This document shows, in pieces, positions 5,326 through 5,739 of a stretch of DNA of 5,739 nt (the stretch's first letter is position 1; each line of letters begins with the position of its first letter). The position numbers and the translations under genes were made by a program. Source of the DNA: Candidatus Latescibacterota bacterium. GTDB lineage: Bacteria > Latescibacterota > Latescibacteria > Latescibacterales > Latescibacteraceae. The notes beneath the pieces were generated by a model, which was given only the letters and a program-made list of their open reading frames with translations, was not told where the DNA came from and did no database searches. The DNA lies in assembly GCA_018656855.1 (NCBI GenBank), contig JABHYP010000148.1:1-5739 (forward strand). The letters are read 5' to 3'.

Positions 5326-5739
5326 ATGGCAGGAAATCAAAGTCTGAAAGAGTATTATAAATTTGACACGTTTGCGCTTTTCAACGGATTCGGCGGAACT
5401 GTCTGGGGCGCGATGACTTATTACATGGGCATTCCCATCGCTTTCCTGGCATTTAACAACGCCACAAAAACGCAAATTGGCCTCGTAACCGCCATTTTCT
5501 GGGCCGGTTTTGCAATTCCCCAGGTTTGGGCCGCCTACGCCACCGAAACGTACAAGATCAAGAAGTATTTCATGGCTAAGGTACTTGTCCTGTCGAGCAT
5601 CTCCTGGCTTGTCATGGGTATTTACATACTTGTGACAAAAACGGCGAATCATCAGTTGTCGGTGTGGTTGTTTCTCATTCTGTTTGCCTGGGCCTGCGCA
5701 TTGATCGGCATGTTTATCCCCGGTCAGTTCTCGCTTCTG
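5326..5739 (+). CDS. MFS-type transporter, N-terminal part only
   Basis: The frame opens at ATG 5326 and is still open at the right edge after 138 codons. GGAGGA at 5315-5320, five bases before the ATG, is an excellent ribosome binding site and fixes the start. Four hydrophobic segments are visible, at about residues 18-44, 50-70, 83-104 and 111-134. The glycine-rich first helix (G-F-G-G-T-V-W-G at 21-28) and the short basic loop between helices 2 and 3 (Y-K-I-K-K-Y at 76-81) fit the first half of a major facilitator permease. The classical motif A of that loop is degenerate here, with A-A-Y-A-T-E-T in its place, so the assignment rests on topology and general likeness. The substrate is unknown; sugar or oligosaccharide import would suit the nearby lyase but is speculation. 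Other polytopic families remain possible. Confidence 0.7.
   Translation, partial: MAGNQSLKEYYKFDTFALFNGFGGTVWGAMTYYMGIPIAFLAFNNATKTQIGLVTAIFWAGFAIPQVWAAYATETYKIKKYFMAKVLVLSSISWLVMGIYILVTKTANHQLSVWLFLILFAWACALIGMFIPGQFSLL

Noticed and set aside
5269..5652. 127-codon minus-strand open frame
   Set aside because: It is a shadow of the membrane-protein gene, which has a near-perfect ribosome binding site and four membrane helices.

Overview
The window reads as ordinary chromosome from an uncultured, probably Gram-negative-type environmental bacterium. The coding DNA has moderate GC, the intergenic DNA is AT-rich, one polysaccharide-lyase-like protein carries an export signal, and one gene belongs to a UVR-motif family that I recall mostly from uncultivated or FCB/PVC-type phyla (Latescibacteria-like is my guess). 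The phylum is inferred, not shown. No rRNA, tRNA, CRISPR array, insertion sequence or phage gene is visible.

Layout. (1) Positions 1-2042, minus strand: a secreted heparinase II/III-like protein. It is cut by the left edge, so only its first 680 residues are here, and its final beta-sheet domain is missing. (2) Positions 2043-2199: a divergent promoter region with a good sigma70-type promoter facing the lyase. (3) Positions 2200-3579, plus strand: a complete sodium:amino-acid symporter of the AGCS (alanine/glycine) family, best started at a TTG with a strong ribosome binding site. A textbook intrinsic terminator follows at 3604-3652. (4) Positions 3653-3919: AT-rich and non-coding. (5) Positions 3920-4687, plus strand: a 255-residue protein with a C-terminal UVR (UvrB/UvrC) motif and a family-specific N-terminal region of unknown function. 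(6) Positions 4688-5325: a 638-bp stretch without a clear gene. It holds several inverted repeats and one short island (about 4885-4998) that looks like the 3' end of a degraded or very small gene. (7) Positions 5326-5739, plus strand: the first 138 residues of a polytopic membrane protein, probably an MFS transporter, cut by the right edge.

How the genes relate. A secreted lyase-like enzyme and a putative MFS permease in one neighbourhood would suit breakdown and uptake of an acidic polysaccharide. However, each gene has its own intergenic region and no operon links them, so this is only a hypothesis. The AGCS symporter imports small neutral amino acids by sodium symport, and the UVR protein has no evident tie to either. 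I found no convincing new multi-gene system. The items most worth a second look are the UVR-motif family protein, the coding-like remnant next to a cluster of palindromes, and the hairpin covering the ribosome binding site of the UVR gene.
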